Assembly (NCBI GenBank): GCA_002633005.1
Contig: NMRA01000199.1
Coordinates: 601,376 to 665,375, forward strand
DNA from: Phoronis australis
Taxonomy: Eukaryota; Phoronida; Phoronidae
Length of the DNA: 64,000 nt
Direction of reading: 5' to 3'
Within the stretch, counting starts at the first letter, position 1. Every line of letters begins with the position of its first letter. The notes beneath the pieces are model-generated. The model was not told where the DNA came from. It searched no databases and saw only the letters and a program-made list of their open reading frames with translations. Position numbers and translations under genes: made by a program. Positions 13,031 through 26,176 of the stretch are shown one piece after another.

Positions 13031-14867
13031 TATTGTTGTAGAAATACAATTCCATGCAGTGATCACTGAACTCTAATGAAATTAAATGCAATGACTCCGT
13101 GGAGATTAACAACAATGGCTGAGGTAGCAGTTGGACTCTTCTACTGTCCGTAGCACTCACTGAGGACACTGCGCAAATTTCAGCACTTTTATTGAATAGA
13201 CACAAAAATTTTTTGAAGCTCTCACAATGCCAACCAGTTAACTACTATCAAAAACGAAATTAAGAATTTCTTTGTTTTCTGTTGATCCCAGGCTCCACGT
13301 AACTCCTTTAAGTATCACATTTTCTCGTTTTTGGGAACCTTGGGATCATGATTTTACCAATCATTCCTTGGAACTCTACAATGAGACATGTTGTATCGCT
13401 TACAATCTTGATTTTGCTTCCTTCCTTTTGAAGGAACAAAACTTTGTGATCAAAGATAAAGGGGCATTTATCAATTTAGGACTAAAAATGTATTTTAAGG
13501 ATTATTGTTTGATGGGTGGACATTTAGCTTTAAACACAGCCATAACACAAAATCCTTGCGATTTTATCACAAATTGCCAATTCTCATTGTTGTCTGCTGG
13601 TGACTTTTACGCTTAAAACACTCACTTATTGAGTAGTACTTAGCTCAGTTTGACCGTAACTGCAAGAATTACACGTGGTTTCCACCCTGTGATCTCAGAA
13701 AAAAAATTCTGTTGATAACGCTACTGTAATCCAAGACCAAGTGTTCATGGTAGACATGTACAACAGTAAAATGTGAAAGTCATAGTCACGGGACATATGT
13801 CAAACATTTTCCCAACACGTTCCTTAAATACACACTAAAACTGAAGTTTAGTGGAAAATTATGTATATTACTAATGCATAAAGATGAAACCATTTTACAT
13901 CTGTAAAGCCAAAATATTATCCAAAGGCTATAATAGTCATACTCAAAGTGAATTCAAGAATATAAATCAGACCTTGCTTCCCTCGAGCTACAACAGGTGT
14001 CTCTTTCTGAACTAACACTTGGGAAGACAAACCAGAAGAAAATCTTTGCCAACATGTCATTCAGAAAAATAAAACATCCCACAGAAAATTTCTTTCAGAC
14101 AAACCAGTCTGCCTTAGGTAAGAATACCTCCCAGATGTTTTGTTGTTTCTTGACTCAAGATGATGGAATAAGGTTGCTGCCTGTTCAAGATGCCATTAGT
14201 CACAAATCAAATTTCCTGTAACTCAAGAGTTTGACTCAAGAAGACAGCTGATAGCTGTAAAAGGTATGGTAGATTAAGCAAAAATCAATCAGAGATAATT
14301 ATCTTTTGCACTTAATGTCTGAGATTTTCCAATGTTCAGAAAATGGATGGAGTCTAGACACAGAAGTGCTAAACTTATCACGCATCAATAGAGTGTTAGG
14401 GCTGGTTGTGTAATTACACTTAATGATTAAGTGTCACTATTACATACAATTACATAACATTTCAATATCAATTACAGACATGAGACCAGAATGTGTAGTG
14501 CATAAGTAAATATATTATCTTGTGAAGTCAGAAGACTGCTTATGGGAACAATTTTTCGATTGCGCAAAAACATATTAGCTAGTGGTGTGAAGAATTGTGA
14601 AGTCCATAATTCTGTATTCTTGCAATGTCTTTGTGTTTCCACAATAGTTTGTGCATTGTCTGTTAGTTATCAGTAATTCTGAAGGTCGAAAGATGATTTT
14701 ACTAAACTTGAACTCATTTAATTTAATTTTTGCTGGTGACTGGAAGTTTATTAGTGAGAGTGCAGTAAATACAGAATACCACAAGTCTTTTTCATTACTC
14801 ATGACCTTAAATGCAAACTCAAGTTAATTCTGGATATGCCATGTAACACAAAAAGTGAAAGACTACA

Positions 14868-15125
14868 GTAAACTCTCACACATTTCAGATAAATGTAAAT
14901 TCCAGAACTGATTTTTTTGTTTTTCAAATTCTAATTCTAACTTGTCGACGTCCACAGTTTCTCATAACATTGTTTAAATGGCAGCCACTGAGCTATGTTA
15001 TAGAATTTAAGTAAAAATGAAAACGTGTTCATTTGATGCCCCTTATCATTCATGAAATAATAAATTTTCACTTGCCCACAATATGGTCTCTGAAAATTGA
15101 GAGATTTTACTGCAACAGTGCCACA
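14868..15125. mobile_element. MITE-like repeat, same TIR family
   Basis: The left end TACAGTAAACTCTCACACAT is the inverse of the right end, which on the minus strand reads TGCAGTAAAATCTCTCAATT followed by TTCAGAGACC. It lies in the intron between exons 12749 and 21433. Confidence 0.5.
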
Positions 15126-15690
15126 CTGGCGTCCTACAGGCAGACAAAATTGCTCCAAGCCACAGTATTCATGTTTCACACTACAATGAGTGGGACAAAA
15201 CAACCAGGTCGCCAAACATTTTCCAGGTCATCACACCAGTATGATTGCTGTCCTTCTGAACACACTATTAGTCCAATATTTTCAACATGTCATTCAACAA
15301 GAACAAAGTTCAGTAGACGTTGTCAATGCATTCGCCACTGAGGATTGTAATTCTCTGATCTGTGACGATCTTCTGTTTCGGGAGCAAAGCAAGAAACTGA
15401 TACATTTATGTTGCAGGATTGAAGAAAAGATCTCTCAATATAATAACACAAAAAGTGCCGATACATCTATCAGGGGGACCACTTATAGCATAAGTTACAT
15501 TCTCAAATTCCCTGGCAACGAAAATTAAGAAAATGTACAAAAATAGAATAAATGTCTTCCGTTGCTTAGTAACTCATAAGGCTTCAATAACATAACAGTA
15601 AATAATCTTTGTCACCTTCACGCGACTGTTATCCACACTACAGGTCAAAAACCACACCACCGAATAAAAAGAGTCCATCCCAAATCTTAC

Positions 15691-15714
15691 CTTTGGTTTT
15701 ATAAACTTCAGCAT
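15691..15714 (-). CDS. Candidate alternative first coding exon (8 residues)
   Basis: On the minus strand ATGCTGAAGTTTATAAAACC encodes the start of MLKFIKPK, followed in phase 0 by the donor GTAAGATT. The TAG five codons upstream stops any longer reading, so this cannot be an internal coding exon in the needed frame. Joined to exon 12749-12598 it would give MLKFIKPKPSRPTDKR. This would be a still shorter isoform without the CH domain and the tyrosine-rich part. Support is only the donor, start and phase. Confidence 0.35.
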
Positions 15715-18700
15715 CGCTCTCCTGATCTAAATCCACTTCTACACGGTGAGAAAGTTGTTGATTTTACTCACAGTAACGTGACATATCACCGTCCATGCTT
15801 ATAGCAGCAATTGGCAAACCGATCTCTATGAAATAAACTTTCCTTCCATGTTTGCCCTTTCCATAGTTTAATTATTTAGTCAATCAGTTGTGCTCGTAAA
15901 ACATCAAAGCATATGGCTTTTCACACGATTTAGTACCAACGTCCATATTGTATGTTAATAAAATATTGTCCGTGCTCACCAGAAAAGCAACTCAATGTTA
16001 ACCTTATATACATCCAACAAAACACAAATCCTAAGGGAATCATCTTTGCTACCCGTAAGTATTAAGTCTAAACAAAAAGCACGTGACCAACTATCCTGCC
16101 TCGGGAAATAAGACAACGTGATTCACAACTCTCTCACTTTAATTTGCCGACGGTGGGAATTCCACTTGAACTATTTACACCTGAAGTAACCTCACGTATG
16201 ACATGTTTTTCACAATACCATGGGTAGATCACTGTCCTACTGTCAACACTCACTGTTGGCGCAGTAGTTTAATCAATCAAACGTAGGTCTTTCAATGGTA
16301 AAGGACACAAATATCATGCAGAATCATCTCCAAGTGGGCGTCAACATATCTTCACTCTTGAAATCATCAGAAAATGACTTTTTCAAGTCACATATGCGTC
16401 AGTCTCTAAAAGCAGTGCGTGTTCTTTGAGCAGTTGGGATTAAACCGCAGATGCCTTCTTTCTCGTCTACCACGACACAATTTCTTCGAGATTAGCTCAT
16501 AAGTCAAGTGTGTAAACAAGCAAGATAAAACCCATCATAAAACCTCTCTGGCTTTTTAACACACACCTTAGAAGGTAACCCGGATTCTTTGCTGATAACT
16601 GATTTATCTATTTAGCCTTAACTGCATAAACCCATTCCATTCATTTGTTATCTGGATCCAAAGTAGCTCAGTAACTTCCATACATAACCTTTTGTGACAT
16701 TTTACAAACCAATGCAGGTGTACCAGAAATTAGTCAACGCCATATGTTCCCAATGATTTAGTTCAGCCGATCCAAATTGAAAAGTGATAAATATTATCAC
16801 TGTTGTGTATCACATAAGTGCATTGAATGTCACATAGTGAACACATATCCTTATCCAGGCCAGCTCATCACTATCCTTCAACACAAAATGCATGTCCAGT
16901 CCTCAATCCCCTGACCACCAACTTTCTTTCCTTAGCACAATCACAAGAGAAGTGTTCGAACAAAGCCAACTGCTTGGATGCACTTATTGCAGCCCCCACA
17001 AGGGGTTTAATACTTAACATGCCGGACAGACAACATTAGCCAATCAGACAATGAGAATTATCCTCTGAACAGGTGACCTCACATGAAATTATTTCATCCG
17101 AATGCGCGCAACAGTCACTTATGAATCAATACAATGGAGACAGTCTAGTGTTATTAGAAAAATCAATGATTTAATAATTTCCTCTGACAATTGTGACCCG
17201 AAATAAAAATGTCGGGATTACATTAATACCCTTGAGGTAGTTTTGTCTCAACAAGCAGTAACTACATATGAAAGCGCAGACTTCCATAGCAGGTAGTCAT
17301 AGGGCAGCACTTCATTAACACATAATTTAGTTAGTTATTGAGACAAGCATATGTATCCAGCACAGAATCCCTTATTATTTTCACTTTTTTATGTTAAAGC
17401 AATTACTACAAAGTTAAAACATTTTCAAAACATTCAAACAACTCATGACAATGGTGGGCTTTTGTCAGCAACAAATCTCGTTAGTTTTATTTTGAAAAAG
17501 CATTTGGAAATTTCTAAGAGTGAGGAGTACGCTTAATAATGTATTTAAAACTATAATATAATATTCTGAAAATATGAGCAAATTCATAATATTGTTAAAA
17601 GACCTTGAAAATGAAAACGGTGCTTTTGGCAATTCTTGTCAAAAATAATTGGGCACTTAGCCACGATACTGTCCTGCTCTTAACAAAGTTGTGAGAAGTT
17701 CGAAAGAAAACTCACCAAAATAGCAGCCACGGTGGGATAGGCCATCTATAGACACTTGATCTCGCACAATACGTAACAGCAAGAACTTACAATCTTTGTA
17801 GTTGACGTAAAACCTCCATTTCACTTTAGACCTACGTCTGCTTTAGTCACGAAAGTAACAAATAATATACGTTGTTATTTTAATACCAATCTTTGAATGC
17901 ATGGTAAGCGCAGGGGAACGTACCTATTCATGGCAGCTTGAAAATGTAATCTTAGCATGTTTTGTATAAGGATAGGAACTTTATCAGTTGTCAAGTACAC
18001 TAGTCGATAAACAAACATTAATTAGATTGAAAGGTGCAAGTCTGTGTATAAGCATTCAGTATGTAAAGGAATTCAAATTATGTCAGTGAAACTTTTGAAA
18101 GTCCAAGCAGATGAATTATTGAACTGAAAGTGAATTTTTTGATAACCAAAAATCATGTTTTGTAATTAATGAAAGGAGAGGGGCCTTTACATGTTATTGT
18201 TCCCTACACGAGAATTTAAAAAGAATAACCCCAGTTGAGTTTTTGTTTACAGTCCATCTGTCAATGAATGCATGAAGTCTTCAGCTCAGGCGATATTTCC
18301 GTGTCATTTCACTACTTATGAGCACTAAAAAAGCCATTAAATCAGCTGACAACAGTTCATCAAAATACGATGCAAGTTTATGTGCAATTAAAGTTACTTG
18401 TGACTACGATATAGCCAGTTTCAAACATGCTGGTGTTGGTTATGATGGATGCACTTGTCAGCCAAAATGTATCCTAATTTGGCGAGCTTTTATTATATTG
18501 ATTTCTTAAAATTTTTAATAATTGAAAAGCACCGTCCAACAGATCTCAAATCACAAGCAGTAACATGGCTATGACTAGTTTGAATACGCAATTGTCTCAC
18601 ATTAATTTCCCCTGCTCCCAAAGTTGATTAAGCGTTCACACAATTTCAAAATGTAATATTGATAAGTGGCACAAGGTAAATGGTGTTCCCACAGTCGTTA

Positions 18701-21432
18701 ACACTTAGCAGAACCAGAACACAAAAGGTGTCAAAGTGTAATAGTGTAACCAGTCAGCAAATCGAGGGCAATCCTTGTTAAAACTATAGCGCAGATCTTG
18801 TTCTATGACAGATCACGTCGTGTCGCAGAGCTCAAGGCGTGGTTAAGTGTTCACCATGACATTTTTAATTCTGATTTTGCCACAGGAGCAGGATGGAGTG
18901 CTACAATTTTCAAGAACAAGTTGAACAAAAACGTGTCAAAATTCGTCAAGCTTCATTGAACTTGTGTCAAAATTCTAGAAGAAATTTAAAAAATTACCAA
19001 TTATTTGGCATTTTTACACACAGCATTTTCTGTGGGTGAAATTGGTGAGAATGGTAATTTCTAATTATTTCGCACAGAAATTTACATCGTCAAAATTCTT
19101 TTTCATCAAAGTTTCTATAATTCACTGAAAATACTAGAAACTGTACCAAGTGTTGTTTTGTGTTATCTACACAGTGCAGAAGTTTTGAAAATAAACTGGA
19201 CAGACTTAGAACTTTGTCAAACTCTAAAACACTGTTAGAAATTGTTTTAGATATTTTACTTTCGCATGAGGAGATATCAAAAGTAGGACATTTTATGACT
19301 TTTGTGAAAAATGTCACAACGAAACCAAAGTACTGGTTAGAAAACCGCTTATTTTAGATTTCATTTTGAGCAGTATTATCAAACAAAATTTGCCATCATT
19401 GTTTTGCTGTGAATGTACATTTTTTGCTAAATTTTACTGAAAACACATGGTCACATGACCCACTCAATGGGTATAAAGTTAAAAAAAAGTTCTAAAGACC
19501 ATCTACTTTCTGAAAATATAGATTTTTACCAAGATAAAATCCATAGTTTTGAATATATTTGACTAAATACACCTACTTGTTTGTAGCTTAGCGTCTATGT
19601 AACCTTAAGTCTGGGTTGCTTGAAGAAAAGTAGGGTATGGGTGGGTTTTGACCCCACACATACAGCGGTGAAAATGGTGTTTGGGGTTAAGTATACGCTT
19701 TGCAATCTACACACAAAAATCCTCTTGTCATATCCTTAAACTGTACATACCACACAACTCTATGGTTATTCTTACAACTGAACAGTTCAATATAAATACA
19801 CTGAATCAAACTGGTACCTATGGATTAGCATTCTTGATCAGCAGTTACGTAATAACAGATGTAATGAAAACTTACTTTAACCCATAAGTATCTGCTTGCA
19901 GACATCTTGACAGTGTCACCAATTGGAGTGCAAAATTCGTTATAATCTTCCACTAAGTCACTTTGGACTCCACACATTTAAGTATGACATAAGTTTCGCA
20001 TAAAGCTGTCAGAATCACAGCTCCGCTAATAACCAGTGCTGAAGGGAAGCCAATCCTGTTAAAATCCTGACTTGTACCACAAGAATGGCCACACATCCAA
20101 ACTCCATTGGCAGATGAAATGAGAATTTTCGCAACATCAGTTTGCATCAGTCAACAGCACTTTACTCAACAAAGGAGTGCTAATGTGTGTGTCAATAGGC
20201 ATTATACTACAATGAAACTTGACCTGGAGCTATTGTTATTGATAAACTTTATAATTAATATTACACCATACAGGCTTGCAGTGGGTCAGGGTTACTGTGA
20301 ATAAACTTTGGTCTAGACAAGAATACCTTGAATTGTGTAGTACAGTGTTAAGCTGGCTTATGCAAATAAACAAAAGGTAATTCTGAGTAGGCAACACAGG
20401 AAAAGCAAATATTTAAGATGAAAACATTTCTTGGCTTTCAACAATGATGAATCAGTTGTAAAAGACTTGTGCAGCCAACTAAAGTAAAAATACCCAAAGC
20501 AGAGAAAGTCAACTTGCGTGGTTCAGAGACTATTGAGTTTCCTAATATTATTTATTTGTTTATTTATTTTTGTGGCATGGATTCACAGGTAAACATAACT
20601 AACTGTTTAAACATAAGAATATAAGACAAATATGAATATCCTCAACCACACGAGCTTATATGTCACCTCATTAATATTATATGTAATATGAAACAAAATT
20701 ACGCAAGACATTGCAGCTAATTTTTCTTTGGTAACAGGGCAGTTTATTCAACAAATAACTGTAAATATTCTATAAAATCACAAAGCTTCTACAGTAAAAA
20801 TAATATTTACTGATGGTTGCTAAAAACTAAATAATGTGGAATGGCTTCCATGCTGTGATTTACTTGAATTATACAGGTGACAGGTGTAGGTAAAGTGGAC
20901 TATTCTTGATACGAACTGTTAAATACTCCATCTATATGACAAGAGACTTTTTAAGATGTTGAACTTAAAGAGACACAAAGAAATGTCATAATTGTTGAAA
21001 GTTATTAACTTCTAAAAATTATTCAACCACAATGTTTTACCTGGAAATGGAAAAAATTCATCGCAGCTCAGTAAAAATATTTTTTGTTTAATTAACTTTT
21101 GTAACGCCTCATTGCAAATGAAAATGAGACTAATAAAGAACTTTTTTCGCAATGAAACTACTTTTGAAAAGTAATTCTTATAATTACAAGAAATAAAACC
21201 AAAAATGTCCGAAAGTTTGAAAGTGTTAACATCAGTTGTTATGGAATGTTGAGAGTTGTCACACAACACACAAACACACAAGCTTTTAAAACGAAAAATG
21301 TCAGAACAAACCCACAAAAATTTAAGATGGAGCCCCTTTTAAAAAGTAAGTCGGCTGTCCTTTGAAACCAACAAACGAATACAACAAGTTTTCCAAGAAA
21401 GAACATAAAAATATCAACCAAGACTGACTTAC

Positions 21433-21600
21433 CACGTATGAGGAGCGAGGGTAGTCACTGTCAGCACTATAGTAACTGTATTCATCTGGGCCCAGGTCGA
21501 GAGCGGGATTGTCAAACATCTGACCACCATACTTCTTAGCCACAGGCTGGGGTCGTTTGGCAGGAACAGGGGGTAGCAGAAGCTCTCCGTCTTCATAGTC
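21433..21600 (-). CDS. Coding exon, residues 277-332
   Basis: A 168-bp exon with acceptor CGTTCCAG and donor GTAAGTC, phase 0-0. The peptide starts DYEDGELLLPPVPAKRPQPV and contains FDNPALDLGPDEYSYYSADS. It has a PxxP-rich stretch (PPVPAKRP) of the SH3-ligand type and a cluster of tyrosines (EYSYYSADSDY) that could be phosphorylated. No folded domain. Confidence 0.72.
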
Positions 21601-22427
21601 CTGGAACGATATCTTCTTATTAGCGACAAGGAAGGTATTTCATTGACGTTTTGTAGATAACACGTGAATGTTCATTTCTGCAATTGCCTAAAGCAACTCC
21701 GAGTCAAAACCAATCAATAGGTGCAAAATTTCATTTAAAAATTTTGTCTCTGTCATTTAATGTAGGTGACTGCAGCTTTGATGCACAAATGTATCAAGGT
21801 TTTAGGTAGGAACCTAGTGAGAAAGCAAACTAAGAGACTATAAGTGCAGGGATTAGATTCTTTTGAGAGTGTGCTAAGCTAACATGAGCATAGCCACTGT
21901 GAAATCTTAAAAGGATTATTTAGATTTCATAAAGAAATTGGACAAGATTAGCAACACTCGACACAAATATATACAAGACAAGCATTATCAGTTTGGGACA
22001 GTGAGAAATTACTTATTTTGCTCATGGTTGGAGCTTGAACCAAATTTTAGAATTAGGTAATATCGGGCCATTCCAAACTCAAAAACTATTCGCAGACTCG
22101 GTTAATCCAAAACACATTGTCTGCAATTTGAGAAACATGACAAACGGCAAAATCACCGAAGTCAGAAACAAGAAAATTTAATTCCGTCTTGATTTTGCCG
22201 TCCGAAATTTTAGAGATGCCTAATCTGTAGAATTTTACTGTCCACTCTCTATTTTGGAACGGCACCAAATGTTATTACGGCTATTCTTAGTTGCAATTCA
22301 ATATAACAGTCACATGTGAAAAGCTTATTTATGTCACAGGTGTTCACAAACTAATAGTACATTTAGAATAAAAGCGAGTCGGCACCAATACAGCCGTGAA
22401 ATGACTGATCGTGCAGCAATTTTCCAC

Positions 22428-22655
22428 TTATTTCGCACAAAAATAATTGCCAAAGTTGTTATTTTTCATTTTTCAAAGGCCTATTACTTTGTTACATATT
22501 ATTGAAATTTACTAAATATTGTTTTATATTATCTAGGTAATACAAACCATGTTAGCAATACACTAAATTTTTCTTTGTTCATATTCTATGGGTAAATTTA
22601 ACAAAATAGAATTTTACTTGTCAGCCATATTGTATGCTAAATCAATGAATAAACA
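22428..22655 (+). mobile_element. MITE-like repeat, internal-sequence copy A
   Basis: It runs from TTCGCACAAAAATAATTGCC to GTCAGCCATATTGTATGC. It is alignable by eye over its whole length with 35529-35745 and, in reverse, 44452-44662. Confidence 0.7.
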
Positions 22656-22975
22656 TGGTAACCGGATGAGCCTTAATGACACTAGCTTTGGAAGTAATCA
22701 GTCAAAAACTAATGTCCTTCTGCTTGACAGTCCATCTTATTTTGATTGTTTAGTAATTCTTGATATCAGCAATTCACTCCATCATTTCTGTCAACATTTA
22801 AGCTGGCATTTTGTTTTAAAAACAGTTAAAGTTTAATACCACTCATACCACTGCCATTTTGAAAACCATTATTTTGATTCGTGTTTCAGGTACGAACACT
22901 CTGTTTTGGTTCTTCAGTGTGGTGACGTAGTGTTCCTGTTATTACCGGTACACAAAACAATAAAAATCCTTTCAC

Positions 22976-23402
22976 ACTGCCTCCGAAGCTTCGGTGTTGC
23001 TGAAGATTCGGTCAATGGGAACACTTAACTTCGATTTTGAAACAAAGTTAACAGCGCAAGTTAACTACGAAGCAGCCTTAATGTGTTTGGATCGGCTGTG
23101 AGCCAGTAGTGGTCAGGAGTCAATCTTTTTAATATGTCTTTTTATAGTACATCGTCATCATCCCAACATGGCAACCGTTGGATGCCTTGTGAAGTTGACA
23201 TGATTATAGTTCCTATCTAGGTGGGATTAAGAGGGAGAGTACCTTGCCATTTTTGATGGCAAGCACTGTCAAAAATAGCAAGACCATATTATTGCCGTCT
23301 TGTGATAATTTTGCTGAACTACAACTCCGAAGGTGATGGGAACACTCTGACGCTTAACTTCGCTTCAGCAGAGGTGAAGTTAACTGTATGGAAGAGCCTT
23401 AA
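22976..23402. repeat. Pair of related repeat ends (element remnant)
   Basis: Two stretches, about 22976-23085 and 23320-23402, share CTCCGAAG, TGGGAACACT, CTTAACTTCG, AGTTAACT and GCCTTAA in the same order. They are probably diverged copies of one non-autonomous element lying head to tail. Confidence 0.5.
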
Positions 23403-24986
23403 TATTTTCACCAGCACAAACTTGATTTATTCCAGTATGAAGTATGCGGCCTTGGCTTGACATGATATGTGCGGAAAGTGTATGAAATTTTTTGCCTCTC
23501 GTAAGGTATTTTCATGAAAAGATAACTATGTTGACAAGCCCAACGGTCGAGGCTGGGCAACTTCACTAGTTTGCGTACCTCAAAGTCTGTCGCAATGATC
23601 AAAGACACTATGCTGTTGTAGTTAATTACATCGCCCCAGGTCGCTGATATTCATTGTTCTCAAGATGGTCAGACCCATCATAAACACACTCAGTCTGGGG
23701 TGACAATAGTATTTTTCAACATATATTTCAATAATTCATGAAAAGTACATGTAATTAGGTATTTGAATTTTGAAAATAGGACAAGAAATGAGACTTTTAC
23801 AACTGAAAACGTTTGTATAATGTTGATATATTATGTTCCTGATTAAAACTGCTGTGTGCTGCAACATAATTGGACCATTTACCAAAGCACCAAGCAGCAG
23901 TTGGATTTTGAGGTAAGCCAAGTGTCATCATACAATCCTAAGCATGTTGGTGGGAACTTCCGCCTGCTCACCGTGTAGTAGGAAATTTGTAATATTCATA
24001 CATTGCCTAGATCAGATGATTATTTCTGCATAAAGGTTTTGTATCCAGACAGCTCAATGTCTGAGGGTACCTAGTAATCATCAACTGAGGGATCGTGACA
24101 TTTTACTGTGCTTAGAATCCATTTCGAAGTGGCACTGATTAAAGTAATGAATCTACACAAAAAAGAATTGTTAAAATTGTCATTTTCCTATTTTTCAAAG
24201 GACTTTACTACCTAATCCTACAAATAATGAGAATTTTACTGAGTGCCCAATGTCAGTTGCACAGCTCAAACTATGAGAAAGTTATGACAAAATGAAATTC
24301 CAGGGTGAGTGCTAAGCAATTGATCTGAAGTTTATAGCCATATTATGAATGCCAATTCCTATAGGTTTTCATGGGAATTCATTGGTTTCTTCAAGATAAC
24401 AATTACTCACCTCGCTGCAGATACCATTTCAGAAAAATGCAGACATGGCCGGCACAATTGAACCAATATAGCCTCAAATTTATGGGTCACTTTAAAGGAT
24501 TTATAGGTCAACACTGCTAATTGTGTTATTATGGGCATTTCAAACCCTAGGTGGATTTACGGGGTCAGGCAGCCTGACCTTCTACCAAAAATGACCAAAC
24601 AAACTGTGATGGCATACCATTTTAGGACTATCGCCACAAACCACAGTGTGTCACTTACAATTTCAATGTGCCAGTGATGCTCTTGAAATAATTTTGGCAC
24701 TCAAACATAATGAAAAGTATTAAAAATCATACTAAAAATTGACTGGTGAAGACTCACCTTTGGTTATACAGAAAGTCATGCACTCAAATTTCAATTTTCC
24801 TTCAGAACCACATTTGGAGTTAAATTTTGTCCTTTTTGATATCTTTGCCCTTCAAAAACTAAAGTTGGGTTAGTTAGAAATTGAATTAATGATTAAAACA
24901 TGCACTTGCTGACTGGGTTTTAGATATTAGCTTTTAGCACATACTAGCTGTTTACATTAACTATTAGCTATACAACTAAGTGTTAC

Positions 24987-25073
24987 CTGCTGATCAATAC
25001 TGACACCTATTGGTGGAGTATTTAGTAAATTCTTTAATCTTTCCTCAACTGTGAATGGCTGTGCCTGCTGGTG
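24987..25073 (-). CDS. Coding exon, residues 248-276
   Basis: An 87-bp exon between acceptor TTGTCTCCAG and donor GTAACAC, phase 0-0. It encodes HQQAQPFTVEERLKNLLNTP and then PIGVSIDQQ. The FTVEERLKNLLN segment is a short amphipathic helix that could be a binding motif, a clear break from the disordered surroundings. The symmetric phase suggests a cassette exon. Confidence 0.65.
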
Positions 25074-25758
25074 CTGGAGACAAAAGCAACAGTGGGTTAG
25101 TCAGAAGCAACCAAGCGTTATGGTAAAAACCACTCTCAGTGTTATGGTTAACAACACGGTAAGGATGTTTCAAAGTGCAATAGACACTATAGCTATATGT
25201 ACCAATCCCTTATAGCAGGACCTCTGAAACTGGCTGTCTGAGGCCGAAAGCAAGGGGTCTGCGACTCCTCAAATGGGTGTTACTTTAATTCAAACAGGGC
25301 ATCATGGGGACTTATCTAGAACTAATTTGCAAGTATCCACATGAGACCAAAATTCCATGAATGCGAGTAGTCCGGATCACGTACTTTGTGCTACTAGTGA
25401 TCATACATTTTCCAGTATCGCCAGTGAATTTTAAGCCTCCCATTGACCTTTCTACTGATAGCAAGACATCGTATTAACTTTACAAGTAATTGTCGGTTAG
25501 CAGTCATCTCGACCAGCGTGGCCTGTGAATTACCAACAGATGGGGATCTACGATGTGTAGAGATCACTTCAAGAAATACTTCAAGCAGCCAGATGTTCAG
25601 TTTATCATAGATATAAGTAAACAGATAACTATTCAAAATCAACAACAGCCAGCTTACCGATCAGTTGCCTGCCGAACACTTACTGGATTGTGGATTAGGA
25701 GGCTGCGTATCCCATAAACCTATGCTACAAAATATACACAGCATCGATTTTCCCTCTA

Positions 25759-25790
25759 TCCATAGAAAAGTTTTAACTTTTCTATGGATA
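25759..25790. repeat. Perfect 32-bp palindrome
   Basis: ATCCATAGAAAAGTTTTAAC continues into TTTTCTATGGAT, self-complementary without a spacer. It lies in the intron downstream of exon 25964-26176. Confidence 0.8.
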
Positions 25791-25963
25791 TATTAAAATA
25801 TGCAACCTGTGAAGAGACTTGCAAACGATGCATTGTATTTGGGGCAGCAATGATAGTCATGGTTCCCAAAGGGGTTGCAGCCACCAGAAACTTGGGTACC
25901 CATGCTTCTGGCAGCTCCCGCCCCCCCTCCCCCGTACAGATGGAGGGGAGTTAATACACTTAC

Positions 25964-26176
25964 CTGTGTAACTTGCTGACCATTTACAAATGCTCTTGGG
26001 ACTCCACTGGCAATGTCATGGTGATGACTTAGTTCAGAACTGTTCCCATGGCTGTCGTTCTTTAACAGTCTGTGTCGAGCTTTGGACGTTCTGTAGGAAA
26101 CATCTGCCAGCAGTAACTGTCGTTTCTCATTTGAAACATGTTGTGTCACACCTCTGTTGTCAAACTCAGTCGTTGA
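25964..26176 (-). CDS. Coding exon, residues 177-247
   Basis: The acceptor is TTGTTACAG and the donor GTAAGTG; length is 213 bp, phase 0 at both ends. The peptide begins STTEFDNRGVTQHVSNEKRQ and ends ASGVPRAFVNGQQVTQ. It is basic and polar, with a short His run (ELSHHHD). No family recognised. Symmetric phase lets it be skipped or joined to either upstream start. Confidence 0.7.

Larger units (their letters stand above)
12750..21432 (-). other. Large intron of CH-domain gene
   Basis: Apart from the candidate start exon at 15691-15714 and old MITE-like copies (12.8, 14.9 and 19.1 kb), I see only AT-rich unique-looking DNA. A palindrome (ACACTTAATGATTAAGTGT) lies near 14414. The longest open frames here have no family signal or splice support. 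Confidence 0.4.

Noticed and set aside
13272-13616. 114-residue plus-strand open frame
   Set aside because: No domain, signal peptide or splice partner, and normal AT-rich intron composition; chance frame.
24411-24460. Minus-strand donor GTGAGTAATT after a short ATG frame (MVSAAR)
   Set aside because: It ends in phase 2, which the next exon does not accept; only a remote junction would fit.
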